This document shows positions 6,507-14,039 of a stretch of DNA of 16,526 bases, piece by piece. The stretch covers positions 192,337 through 208,862 of the forward strand of contig CAJTTI010000002.1 of the NCBI GenBank assembly GCA_910579225.1. The letters run 5' to 3'. A program made the translations under genes and the position numbers. The DNA comes from an uncultured Lachnospiraceae bacterium (GTDB lineage: Bacteria; Bacillota; Clostridia; Lachnospirales; Lachnospiraceae). Position 1 is the stretch's first letter; every line of letters begins with the position of its first letter. The notes under the pieces were generated by a model that worked only from the letters and a program-made list of their open reading frames with translations, was not told where the DNA came from and made no database searches.

Positions 6507-7265
6507 ATGTATCAAATTAAAAATTTTACTGACAACGACAATATTCGGATTCTGGACCAGAAAGGTGCTTTTACAGCAGTAGAATATCAGAGAGATCTAA
6601 GTGTAAGTCCTCAGAGTGCGCAGACGGCTTACTTTTGTCATGAGATGAACGTGCGTAAACGCCAGGTTATCTGTGAGCTGAGTAAATCGCATGTGACTCT
6701 TCAGGCAGGAGCCATGCAGTGGATGGCGGGAAATGTCAATGCAACGACTGGCGTTAAAGGAGTGGGAGATTTCCTGGGGAAAGCAGTGAGAGGAAAAGTA
6801 ACCGGTGAATCCGCGATCAAGCCGGAATATACCGGTGACGGTACGCTGGTCCTGGAACCTACATATAAATATATTCTGCTTGAGGACCTCAGAGACTGGG
6901 GCGGTTCCATTGTGCTGGATGACGGACTGTTTTTGGCTTGTGAGTCGAACCTGAAGCACAAAGCAGTGATGCGCTCCAACCTTTCTTCGGCTGTGGCTGG
7001 AGGAGAAGGCCTGTTTAATCTTGGTATCACAGGTGAGGGCGTAGTCTGCCTGGAGTCTGATTATCCGAAAGAAGAACTGATCGAAATAACACTGAATAAT
7101 GATGTATTGAAAGTAGATGGCAATTTTGCTATTGCGTGGAGCGCGACACTGGAGTTTACAGTGGAACGTTCAGGTAAGACTCTGATTGGTTCTGCAGCTT
7201 CCGGCGAAGGCCTGGTCAATGTTTACCGGGGAACAGGTAAGGTGCTGCTGGCGCCGGTTCATTAA
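6507..7265 (+). CDS. AIM24 family protein
   Basis: This 252-residue protein belongs to the AIM24 family, named after a yeast mitochondrial protein and widespread in bacteria without a settled function. It is predicted soluble and almost entirely beta-rich, with many glycine turns. Family-like blocks are SHVTLQAGAMQWMAGNV at about 60-76, GVGDFLGKAVRGKVTGESAI, the turn-rich GDGTLVLEPTYKYILLE, LFLACES, GEGLFNLGITGEGVVCLES, and the final GEGLVNVYRGTGKVLLAP. The start follows AGGAGG by seven to nine bases. It is the first gene behind a good promoter and is followed on the same strand by SufC-like and SufB-like genes with no terminator between, so it probably belongs to the iron-sulfur assembly transcription unit. 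A structural or scaffold role is possible but not shown. Confidence 0.88.
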   Translation: MYQIKNFTDNDNIRILDQKGAFTAVEYQRDLSVSPQSAQTAYFCHEMNVRKRQVICELSKSHVTLQAGAMQWMAGNVNATTGVKGVGDFLGKAVRGKVTGESAIKPEYTGDGTLVLEPTYKYILLEDLRDWGGSIVLDDGLFLACESNLKHKAVMRSNLSSAVAGGEGLFNLGITGEGVVCLESDYPKEELIEITLNNDVLKVDGNFAIAWSATLEFTVERSGKTLIGSAASGEGLVNVYRGTGKVLLAPVH

Positions 7266-7283
7266 TAGAAAAGAGATGGAGGC

Positions 7284-7340
7284 GTTCTCACTTTGGGTTT
7301 TTTCGGATATTTTACAGACAGTTACCAAAAAGTGAGGAAC
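7284..7340 (+). repeat. Inverted repeat in the AIM24-sufC junction
   Basis: GTTCTCACTTT (7284-7294) can pair with AAAGTGAGGAAC (7329-7340) as an 11-bp stem with one bulged G, enclosing a U-rich loop of about 34 bases. It ends about ten bases before the sufC ribosome binding site. It could be a transcript-processing or stabilising structure. There is no T tract after it, so it is not an intrinsic terminator. Confidence 0.4.
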
Positions 7341-7361
7341 ATACACAGGAGGCGTAAAGGA

Positions 7362-8090
7362 ATGCTTGAGTTACAGGACATTTGCTTTCAGGTAAATGAA
7401 GATTCTAAGGAAAAGGGGATCCTGAAACATGTAAATTTAAAGATAGAAGACAGTTTTGTGGCAATTACCGGACCAAATGGCGGCGGAAAATCTACGATGG
7501 CAAAAGTGATAGCCGGAATTATAAAACCGACTTCGGGGAGAATCCTGTTTAATGGAGAAGATATTACAGAATTGTCGGTTACAGAGCGGGCAAAGAAAGG
7601 AATCAGCTTTGCATTTCAGCAGCCGGTCCGTTTTAAAGGACTGACGGTACTGGACCTGATCAATTTGGCCTACGGCGAAGTTTTATCCCTGAATAAAGCG
7701 TGCAGATATTTGTCCGAAGTGGGCCTGTGTGCGAAAGATTATATCAACCGGGAAGTGAATGCATCTCTGTCCGGCGGAGAACTGAAGCGGATTGAGATTG
7801 CCATGATCATTGCCAGGGGAACGAAGCTTTCAATCTTTGACGAACCGGAAGCAGGCATCGACTTGTGGAGTTTTAATAACCTGATTCGTGTGTTTGAGGA
7901 CATGAGAGAGAAGATCCATGGTTCTATTCTTATTATTTCTCATCAGGAGCGGATTCTGAATATTGCCGACCGGATTGTTGTGCTGGCCGACGGTGAAGTC
8001 AGAGCCCAGGGAACAAAAGATGAGGTTCTGCCGGAACTTCTGCACGCATCTTCCGAAGCATGCAGTACCCTTATGAATAAAGTAGTATAA
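7362..8090 (+). CDS. sufC: SufC-like ATPase of a minimal SUF iron-sulfur assembly system
   Basis: This is an ABC-type ATPase without membrane domains, the partner of SufB-type scaffold proteins. ATP hydrolysis is thought to drive the conformational change needed for cluster assembly. The 242-residue protein has Walker A GPNGGGKST (37-45), a Q-loop with FAFQQPVRFKG (83-93), signature LSGGELKR (136-143), Walker B LSIFDEPEAG (156-165) and the switch histidine in IISHQER (H194). DEPEAGIDLWSF is typical, as far as I recall, of the short SUF-like minimal (Sms) type rather than of classical SufC. The start at 7362 has AGGAGGCGTAAAGG upstream. The frame stays open back to a TTG at 7293, a weaker alternative. 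It lies between the AIM24 gene and sufB, and no membrane permease is nearby, which argues against a transporter role. Confidence 0.87.
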   Translation: MLELQDICFQVNEDSKEKGILKHVNLKIEDSFVAITGPNGGGKSTMAKVIAGIIKPTSGRILFNGEDITELSVTERAKKGISFAFQQPVRFKGLTVLDLINLAYGEVLSLNKACRYLSEVGLCAKDYINREVNASLSGGELKRIEIAMIIARGTKLSIFDEPEAGIDLWSFNNLIRVFEDMREKIHGSILIISHQERILNIADRIVVLADGEVRAQGTKDEVLPELLHASSEACSTLMNKVV

Positions 8091-8119
8091 TACAAAATAT
8101 GGAACTGTAGGACAGCAAA

Positions 8120-8154
8120 ATCCTTCCAAACGACAGGTGATGAGAGGGAAGGAT
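8120..8154 (+). promoter_or_regulatory. Hairpin that could sequester the sufB ribosome binding site
   Basis: ATCCTTCC (8120-8127) and GGAAGGAT (8147-8154) form a perfect 8-bp inverted repeat around a 19-base loop in the 76-base sufC-sufB gap. The 3' arm is the most Shine-Dalgarno-like purine stretch before the sufB start at 8167. Pairing would therefore hide it and could tune SufB relative to SufC. This is inferred from sequence only. Confidence 0.4.
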
Positions 8155-8166
8155 GCGGGATTATAG

Positions 8167-9099
8167 ATGGAGAAAAAGAAAATGGACCAGTTGCAGATGC
8201 ATATGCTTGAAAAGGTGGCGGACCTTCATGCAGTACCGGAGGGAGCCTATAATATACGCGACAATGGCGGACTTCTCGGAAGGAATACGACGGCTAATAT
8301 TGATATTGTCAGCAAAGGAGACAAACCGGGAATTGATATCATTATTAAGGCGGGAACAAAGAACGAGAGTGTTCATATTCCGGTAATTGTGAGTCAGAGC
8401 GGCCTGAAAGACCTGGTTTACAATGACTTTTACATTGGTGATGATGCTGATGTTGTGATTGTGGCAGGATGCGGGATCCACTGCGGTGGAAACGAGGATA
8501 CGGAACATGATGGTATTCACACCTTTCACATTGGCAAAAATGCTAGAGTCAGATACGTGGAGAAACATTATGGGGAGGGAGAAGGAAGCGGCGGACGGAT
8601 TCTGAATCCCACCACAATTGTTCATATTAACGAGAATGGCTATATGGAGATGGAAACTACACAAATCAAAGGCGTGGACTCTACAATTCGCGATACAAAA
8701 GCAGATTTGAAAGACGGGGCCACGTTGATTATCAAAGAGAAGATTATGACTCATGAGAACCAGTATGCAGAGACCAATTTTCAGGTAGATCTGGATGGCG
8801 CAGGTTCTACTGCAAATGTGGTATCCCGTTCCGTGGCAAAAGGAAAGTCCTGTCAGATATTCAATTCAAAAATCTGTGGGAATAATCAGTGTTACGGACA
8901 TACAGAATGCGATGCGATCCTTATGGATGAAGGACATGTGAATGCAGTCCCTTCTCTGGATGCCAATCATCTGGATGCCAGTTTGATTCATGAGGCGGCT
9001 ATTGGTAAGATTGCAGGGGAGCAGATCGTTAAACTGATGACGCTGGGGCTTACTGAGCAGGAAGCAGAAGAACAGATTGTGAACGGTTTTCTGAAATAA
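8167..9099 (+). CDS. sufB: SufB/SufD-family protein, minimal SUF scaffold
   Basis: This is a SufB-type scaffold protein on which Fe-S clusters are assembled with the SufC ATPase. At 310 residues it is much shorter than classical SufB (near 470-490) and lacks most of its N-terminal region, as in two-gene minimal SUF (Sms) systems. The beta-helix core is followed by the conserved C-terminal segment: ECDAILMDEGHVNAVPSL, then LIHEAAIGKIAGEQI. The cysteine of ECDAIL (C248) and H275-E276 align by eye with the classical SufB cysteine and HE residues. Further cysteines are in GCGIHCGG (C102, C106) and at C237 and C242. The start is ambiguous between 8167 and 8182, since the preceding purine stretch lies in a possible hairpin. 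No sufD, sufS or sufU accompanies it, so sulfur delivery must come from elsewhere. Confidence 0.87.
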   Translation: MEKKKMDQLQMHMLEKVADLHAVPEGAYNIRDNGGLLGRNTTANIDIVSKGDKPGIDIIIKAGTKNESVHIPVIVSQSGLKDLVYNDFYIGDDADVVIVAGCGIHCGGNEDTEHDGIHTFHIGKNARVRYVEKHYGEGEGSGGRILNPTTIVHINENGYMEMETTQIKGVDSTIRDTKADLKDGATLIIKEKIMTHENQYAETNFQVDLDGAGSTANVVSRSVAKGKSCQIFNSKICGNNQCYGHTECDAILMDEGHVNAVPSLDANHLDASLIHEAAIGKIAGEQIVKLMTLGLTEQEAEEQIVNGFLK

Positions 9100-9122
9100 C
9101 AACAGAAAGATATGTTCTCTGG

Positions 9123-9169
9123 GGAAGAAAAAGGACTTTCGGAATATTTCCGAAGGTCCTTTTTCTTCC
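9123..9169 (+). terminator. Strong bidirectional terminator between sufB and cheB
   Basis: GGAAGAAAAAGGAC followed by TTTCGGAA pairs with TTCCGAAGG and TCCTTTTTCTTCC around 9146, giving a stem of about 20 base pairs with only minor irregularity. The A-rich and T-rich flanks make it work in both directions. It would end the AIM24-suf operon on the plus strand and the cheAWRB operon on the minus strand. Confidence 0.9.
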
Positions 9170-9204
9170 ATACGCCTGGAACAGACGTGACATTATAATT
9201 CTAC

Positions 9205-10320
9205 CTATCCTTTTGACAACCTTCCCATTACCGCATGATGAATGGAATTCAGAGGAGCCTGCATACAGACCGCTCCGATCTTAAAAGCCTCCATGGGCAT
9301 GCCATATACAACACAGCTGTCTTTGTCCTGCCCGATGGTATAGGCGCCGGCTTTCCTCATACGAAGCATCCCGGCAGCTCCGTCTGCACCCATGCCGGTT
9401 AAAATGACACCAATCGCCCGGCCCCGTACAGTGGCGGCAACGGAATCGAAGAGAACATCCACAGAAGGCTTGTGTCCGCTGACTTTTTCTCCATCGGAAC
9501 AACTGACGGCGTACCCGGAACCCATGCGCACGACACGCATCTGTAAACCACCGGGAGCAAGGAGAATCAGTCCAGGCTGTACCTTATCTCCGTGTTTGGC
9601 TTCACGCACTTCCAGATTACAGATTCGATTCAGGCGCTCTGCATACATAGAAGTAAATCCTGGTGGCATATGCTGAGTAATGACAATTCCTGGCATTTTA
9701 GCGGGAAAATGCCGTACTACTTCCAGAATTGCTTCCGTTCCCCCGGTGGAAGCACCAATGGCAATAACGTCAATATTCGGATGTGCCGGAATGGCAATAT
9801 TAGTCTTTTGAGGAGATACAGTTCCTGTATGATGCAGGCCCATACCTCCGGAGCTACTGATACTGCTTCCGGCGGAAGCGGCTTTCGCCTTATTCAACAT
9901 GGCAGACGGGTCATGAGCAGGCAGACGGGGATGTGCATTCTTCCCGATTGCAAGTTTAGATCGGAGCGTTCGGATAAAGCGGTCCCTTGCGCCGGACTCG
10001 CTTTCTGGTTTTCGAACAAAATCCACAGCTCCGGCAGCCAGTGCATCAAATACCTGCACATTCAGCGAAGATACGAGAATTATGGGGATTGGGTGAACCG
10101 GAAGGATTTCCTTTAAAAACTGGAGTCCGGTCATGCCAGGCATCTCAATATCCAGCGTCATGATGTCCGGTTTCAACAGCGGAAGTTTGTTTCTGGCATC
10201 AATGGCATTAATAGCAAAGCCTACAACTTCAAACCTGGGATCTTCCTGAAGATTTTTGATCAGCCAGTTCCGGAACAACATAGAATCATCTACCACCATT
10301 ACTCGAATCTTCTGCGCCAT
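9205..10320 (-). CDS. cheB: Chemotaxis response regulator protein-glutamate methylesterase CheB
   Basis: CheB removes methyl groups from receptor glutamates, and deamidates glutamines, when phosphorylated by CheA, giving adaptation. The 371-residue protein has an N-terminal receiver domain (about 1-125) with D11-D12, phospho-acceptor D57 in LDIEMPGMTG and K104 in FVRKPE. A Ser/Gly/Ala-rich linker spans about 140-175. The methylesterase domain has catalytic S191 in IGASTGG, H217 in TQHMPPGF and D313 in TGMGADGA, with SGHKPSVDVLFDS between them. All key residues are present, so it should be active. It is the last gene of the cheA-cheW-cheR-cheB unit, 44 bases after cheR, with GAAGGT before its start and a strong terminator after its stop. 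Confidence 0.97.
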   Translation of the reverse strand: MAQKIRVMVVDDSMLFRNWLIKNLQEDPRFEVVGFAINAIDARNKLPLLKPDIMTLDIEMPGMTGLQFLKEILPVHPIPIILVSSLNVQVFDALAAGAVDFVRKPESESGARDRFIRTLRSKLAIGKNAHPRLPAHDPSAMLNKAKAASAGSSISSSGGMGLHHTGTVSPQKTNIAIPAHPNIDVIAIGASTGGTEAILEVVRHFPAKMPGIVITQHMPPGFTSMYAERLNRICNLEVREAKHGDKVQPGLILLAPGGLQMRVVRMGSGYAVSCSDGEKVSGHKPSVDVLFDSVAATVRGRAIGVILTGMGADGAAGMLRMRKAGAYTIGQDKDSCVVYGMPMEAFKIGAVCMQAPLNSIHHAVMGRLSKG

Positions 10321-10364
10321 GAATGGATACCTTCTTTCTTCTAAAATTACACAGTGTAACTGAT

Positions 10365-11183
10365 TTATCTGCCGGTTTTCTTATAGATAGCTGGCTGGAT
10401 ATATTCATAAGGACAAGTAGCCTTGGTAAGGCCTTCAGAGTGACCGATAAACAGATGGCCTTCCGGAACGGTTGCATTGTAAAAACGCCGCACCAGAGCA
10501 TCTTTGGTATCCTGATCAAAATAGATCATAACATTTCGGCAGAAAATCAGGTCGAACTTCCGCTTGAAATTGATGGGATCCATCAGGTTAAAAGGCCGGA
10601 AAATTACATTTTTTTTGAGAGCGGGCGATACCGTACATTTTCCGCCTCCTGTTTTGACAAAATATTTTGTCTTCCAGGTGGCAGGAAGGGGTTCCATACT
10701 CTCCTCCGGATAGACAGCACGAATAGCCTCGTCCAGAATTTTATTGGAAATATCTGTGGCCAGAATCCTGGTATCCCACTGGGATGCTTTTGAACCAAAA
10801 TATTCCAGAAGGAACATGGAAATTGTATAAGGTTCCTGTCCGGAAGAACAGCCGGCGCTCCAGATAGCCAGAGACTTGTCGCGGGCGTGTTTCCTTTCCA
10901 GATCAGGAAGTACAACCTCCTGGAAATATTTGAAATGTGCTTCTTCCCTCAGGAAGTAGGTATAATTGGTGGTCAACTTATTCAGCATGGCCGTGACCAT
11001 ATCTGTGTCACGGCCGGACAGAATTTCATCCACATAGGACTTAAAATCTTTGAAACCCTGGGCAGCAAGCGTATGCGATAGACGGCTTACGATAAGCTGC
11101 TTTTTCTTGCTCAGATCAATTCCGTAGTTTTGCTTAATATATACATAGAGACGCTGAAAATCCTGATCTGTTAATGTCAGCAT
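10365..11183 (-). CDS. cheR: Chemotaxis protein methyltransferase CheR
   Basis: CheR methylates specific glutamates on chemoreceptors using S-adenosylmethionine, opposing CheB. The 272-residue protein has the helical N-terminal domain (1-80), ending in the conserved LTTNYTYFLREEAHF. The Rossmann-type domain follows, with the SAM-binding SAGCSSGQEPYTISM (about 109-123), ILATDIS, FRPFNLMD and FDLIFCRNVMIYFD. The usual TTN-T-FFR block reads TTNYTYFLR here. The ATG at 11183 is preceded by a GGGGGGAT stretch. It lies 19 bases after the cheW stop and 44 before the cheB start. Confidence 0.97.
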   Translation of the reverse strand: MLTLTDQDFQRLYVYIKQNYGIDLSKKKQLIVSRLSHTLAAQGFKDFKSYVDEILSGRDTDMVTAMLNKLTTNYTYFLREEAHFKYFQEVVLPDLERKHARDKSLAIWSAGCSSGQEPYTISMFLLEYFGSKASQWDTRILATDISNKILDEAIRAVYPEESMEPLPATWKTKYFVKTGGGKCTVSPALKKNVIFRPFNLMDPINFKRKFDLIFCRNVMIYFDQDTKDALVRRFYNATVPEGHLFIGHSEGLTKATCPYEYIQPAIYKKTGR

Positions 11184-11202
11184 CTAAATCCCCCCATATC
11201 GT

Positions 11203-11685
11203 TTAATATTGCGCTTTAGCCAGTGCCTGGCAATCCACGGACATAAAGACGCTGCCATCCTCCATGGTCACCATACCGTCTAGAAGCTTCTGCTGGCGTT
11301 TCAATGGGATCGGACGTACATTGTTCAGATCAATATCAATAACCTGCCGCACGGAATCTACGATGATACCAAGAGAGACAGAATCGATATCCAGGACAAT
11401 AATACAGGTTTCGTTGCCGCATTCTGTCTCCGATTTGCCCATACGCATCTGAATATCCACAACGGGAAGAACCTGACCTCTCAAGTTGATGATGCCTTTA
11501 ATATAAGGAGGCACCAGAGGCAGATTGGTGATTGAATAGTTGTTGATGATTTCGATTACATGCCGGGTGCTGATATACAGGATCAAATCGCCCGACTTAA
11601 ATGTCAGACAGCGCTCTACCGTAGTCACTTCATCCATATCCGGCAACCCGATGAGCTCCTCATTGAGAATTGCTTGTTCATCCAT
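11203..11685 (-). CDS. cheW: Chemotaxis adaptor protein CheW
   Basis: CheW couples chemoreceptor signalling tips to the CheA P5 domain in the receptor array at the membrane. The 160-residue protein is a single CheW domain: beta strands LTFKSGDLILYIS, VIEIINNYSITNLPLVPPYIKGIINLRGQVLPVVDI (in two stretches, roughly residues 43-78), CIIVLDIDSVSLGIIVDSVRQVIDI, and the end KLLDGMVTMEDGSVFMSVD. The IKGIINLRGQVLPVVD block is the family hallmark. The N-terminal 25 residues are acidic and less conserved. AGGAAGGAGG lies upstream of the ATG, 15 bases after the cheA stop. Confidence 0.97.
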   Translation of the reverse strand: MDEQAILNEELIGLPDMDEVTTVERCLTFKSGDLILYISTRHVIEIINNYSITNLPLVPPYIKGIINLRGQVLPVVDIQMRMGKSETECGNETCIIVLDIDSVSLGIIVDSVRQVIDIDLNNVRPIPLKRQQKLLDGMVTMEDGSVFMSVDCQALAKAQY

Positions 11686-11700
11686 ATCTATTCCTCCTTC

Positions 11701-13806
11701 CTAAAACCCTTCAAGAGTGGCTGTGTGCAGGCTTGGAATATCAAGAATGATGCTGATATTACCATCGCCCAGAATCGTACAGCCGCCAATACCGTAATTT
11801 TTCAGTTCAAAACAGTTCAGGAAAGCGGGGAACGGTTTCACCACCACCTGCTGTTCGCCAATCAGGTCGTCTACAAACAGACAGAAGGAATGATCGCTGG
11901 TTTCAACCCAGATCAGAATACCTTCTCCCGGGTTCTGAATCTCTGTCTCAATGCCATAGAACTGATGGAGGCGGACAATCGGGTAGAAACCGCCGATGCG
12001 TTCCACCATCTCATTTCCGTTCTCGTCATAGATGATCTCTTCTGCAGTGATTTTGAATGACTGACGGATATTGGCAATTGGGATCGTAAAGATGGAGCGT
12101 CCCACGGTTACTTTCATACCATCCATAATGGAAAGAGTTAAAGGAATCTTAATGGAGAAAGTGGTACCCTGCCCTTCTTCGCTGGTCAGGGATACAACGC
12201 CGCCGACACTTTCTACATTCTTCTTTACCACGTCCATACCGACGCCACGGCCGGAAAACTCTGTGACGGTCTGGTTGGTGGAAAAGCCGGGAAGCATAAT
12301 AAGGCCAAGAGCTTCTTTCTTCGTGTATTCGCTTTCCGGTTTTACAAGGATGCCTTTTTCCCTTGCTTTGGCCAGAATCTTGTCAGGGTTCATACCCTTG
12401 CCGTCATCTGCTATGGAAATGATTACTTCGTTGCTTGTATGTGTGGCGGAGAGAACAATCTCTCCCTGAGGATTTTTGCCTGCGGCAATGCGTTCTTCTG
12501 CAGTATCCTCAATTCCATGATCCATGGAATTACGGACCATATGCATAATCGGGTCCTGAATATTGTCTACGATGGTTTTATCAACCTCCGTATCTTCCCC
12601 AATCAGGGTGAGGCGCACGTCCTTGCCGAGTTTCTGCTTCATATCCCGGACAATCCGGTTCATTTTCTGGAAAACACCAGAAATGGGCACCATTCGAAGC
12701 GACATGGCAAGATCCTGTAAATCATCCGTCAATTTGCGCAGCTGACGGGCAGATTTCATAAAGTTATCATAGCTGTCCCGGTTCAGCTGATCAAGTTCCG
12801 GACAGGAAGTCACCATAGACTCCGTGATGACAATCTCTCCCACGATATCCATAAGGTCGTTTAATTTGGTCAGATTTACACTGATCAGATTCTGTTTGAC
12901 CGGGGCTCCGGCAGGAGCTGCTTTCTGAGGAACCTCTTTGCGCTCCGGCTTTGGAGCAGGAGCGGCATTTTTCGAAGCCGTATCTCCGGTATCCGGTTTC
13001 GGAGTTTCTGGCTCAGGATCAGATTCCGGCGCCATGATCAGTTCGTAGGAACGGATATGCCCCTGAGATTTCATAAGATCTTCTGCTTTGGCTGCCATCT
13101 CTCCATCCTCAAAAGAAAGATAGAATCCTTCCTCAATAATTGTCGCACAGGTTTCCGGATTCGTATCCATGTCTGACGGATAATAACGGAAATCCACATC
13201 ACATTCTTTCAAAGAATTGATAATCATAAACGCGCGCAGATTTTCCATGCCGATTCCTTCGTCCAGAAAAACATGCAGAAAACATATGGCCTTATCATCG
13301 GAAGGAAGATTTCCGGCAGGCGTCAGGCTGTCTGGTGCAGAGGATTGGTCAGAGCCGATATTGGACGCGGAAACTTCCGGTTCACCCGTTGCAGCGCCGC
13401 TGATTTTTTTCAAAAACTGGTTAATCTCAGAAGCAAAAGAATCCATATCTGTATCCAGAGCTTCTCCGTTTTCTACCTTTTCCACTTGTCCTCTTAAGCA
13501 GTCTTCCGAACGGAACATCAGGTTGAACAGTTCCTTTTTATGCTCCGGATCAAGGGAATCAATCCCTTTGTCACGGATATAGAAGAACAAATCTTCTATA
13601 TGATGTGCGATACTCGCAAGGGAGCCGAACTCCATCATGGCGGAAGAACCCTTGATTGTGTGCATGATGCGGAAGATTTCATTGACGTCATCGGAGGAAA
13701 AATCACCGATTTTCTCATCCTTCACCAGCATCTCGTCTAACTGGTCCAGGAGGGAGTTTGTCTCAAAGAGGTATGTATCAAGCATACCTTCCATACCGTT
13801 ATCCAT
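11701..13806 (-). CDS. cheA: Chemotaxis histidine kinase CheA
   Basis: CheA is the histidine kinase of the chemoreceptor array; it autophosphorylates in trans and passes phosphate to CheY and CheB. The 701-residue protein shows all five domains: P1 Hpt (about 1-115) with H49 in MHTIKGSSAMM; P2 response-regulator docking domain (about 175-258), flanked by Ser/Thr- and Pro/Ala-rich linkers; P3 dimerisation (about 306-370); P4 kinase (about 370-560) with N426 in MVRNSMDHG, DDGKGM (467-472) and GRGVGMDVV (519-527); and P5 CheW-like (about 560-701). The start at 13806 (MDNGMEGML) follows AGGTGG and puts the Hpt helix at the right place. An ATG 22 codons upstream has no good site. It is the first gene of the cheAWRB unit, divergent from a receptor gene. 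Confidence 0.97.
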   Translation of the reverse strand: MDNGMEGMLDTYLFETNSLLDQLDEMLVKDEKIGDFSSDDVNEIFRIMHTIKGSSAMMEFGSLASIAHHIEDLFFYIRDKGIDSLDPEHKKELFNLMFRSEDCLRGQVEKVENGEALDTDMDSFASEINQFLKKISGAATGEPEVSASNIGSDQSSAPDSLTPAGNLPSDDKAICFLHVFLDEGIGMENLRAFMIINSLKECDVDFRYYPSDMDTNPETCATIIEEGFYLSFEDGEMAAKAEDLMKSQGHIRSYELIMAPESDPEPETPKPDTGDTASKNAAPAPKPERKEVPQKAAPAGAPVKQNLISVNLTKLNDLMDIVGEIVITESMVTSCPELDQLNRDSYDNFMKSARQLRKLTDDLQDLAMSLRMVPISGVFQKMNRIVRDMKQKLGKDVRLTLIGEDTEVDKTIVDNIQDPIMHMVRNSMDHGIEDTAEERIAAGKNPQGEIVLSATHTSNEVIISIADDGKGMNPDKILAKAREKGILVKPESEYTKKEALGLIMLPGFSTNQTVTEFSGRGVGMDVVKKNVESVGGVVSLTSEEGQGTTFSIKIPLTLSIMDGMKVTVGRSIFTIPIANIRQSFKITAEEIIYDENGNEMVERIGGFYPIVRLHQFYGIETEIQNPGEGILIWVETSDHSFCLFVDDLIGEQQVVVKPFPAFLNCFELKNYGIGGCTILGDGNISIILDIPSLHTATLEGF

Positions 13807-13890
13807 TATAAACACCACCTGTCTTTTGATTATAGTCGCTGCATACTCTGCTGTATCCAATGCATAAAACAAAGAGCCTGCTGTAAAAAT

Positions 13891-13913
13891 AGTATGGCAG
13901 ACTACGGCATACT
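13891..13913 (-). promoter_or_regulatory. Inverted repeat at the start of the cheA leader
   Basis: AGTATG (13891-13896) and CATACT (13908-13913) form a 6-bp inverted repeat located right at or after the predicted cheA transcription start. Read on the minus strand, ATTTTT follows. It could be a weak attenuator, an mRNA 5' stabilising hairpin or an operator. The short stem makes true termination unlikely. Confidence 0.3.
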
Positions 13914-13920
13914 AAAATGT

Positions 13921-13947
13921 TTATCGACGAAAATGAAAGGAGCATAA
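13921..13947 (-). promoter_or_regulatory. Putative sigma-28-like promoter of the cheA operon
   Basis: On the minus strand, TTAT (13947-13944) is followed after exactly 15 bases by GTCGATAA (13928-13921). The -10 is one mismatch from the flagellar sigma consensus GCCGATAA, and the spacing is right; the -35 is a poor match to TAAA. The same architecture occurs in the opposite direction 75-100 bases away. Transcription would start near 13913, giving a leader of about 107 bases. Confidence 0.45.
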
Positions 13948-13998
13948 GGGATTTGTTCCTTTTTTTATAAAAAATCATAAAAAAATACTAAAGATGTG

Positions 13999-14025
13999 TT
14001 ATAAAAGAAGAAAACTCGTCGAAAT
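13999..14025 (+). promoter_or_regulatory. Putative sigma-28-like promoter of the first receptor gene
   Basis: TTAT (13999-14002), a 15-base spacer and GTCGAAAT (14018-14025) mirror the element driving cheA. The -10 resembles the GCCGATAA/T type used by flagellar sigma factors. Transcription would begin near 14032, leaving a leader of about 60 bases with a GC-rich structured segment. I saw no well-spaced sigma-A promoter here. Confidence 0.4.
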
Positions 14026-14039
14026 ATTAAAAGATAGCG

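Noticed and set aside
7293..7361. TTG-initiated 23-residue N-terminal extension of SufC
   Set aside because: The ATG at 7362 has AGGAGG and matches the family start. The extension lies across the inverted repeat and resembles no SufC sequence.
8153..8386. Small plus-strand open frame overlapping the sufB start
   Set aside because: It is out of frame with the well-conserved sufB and has an arginine- and tryptophan-rich translation with no family resemblance.
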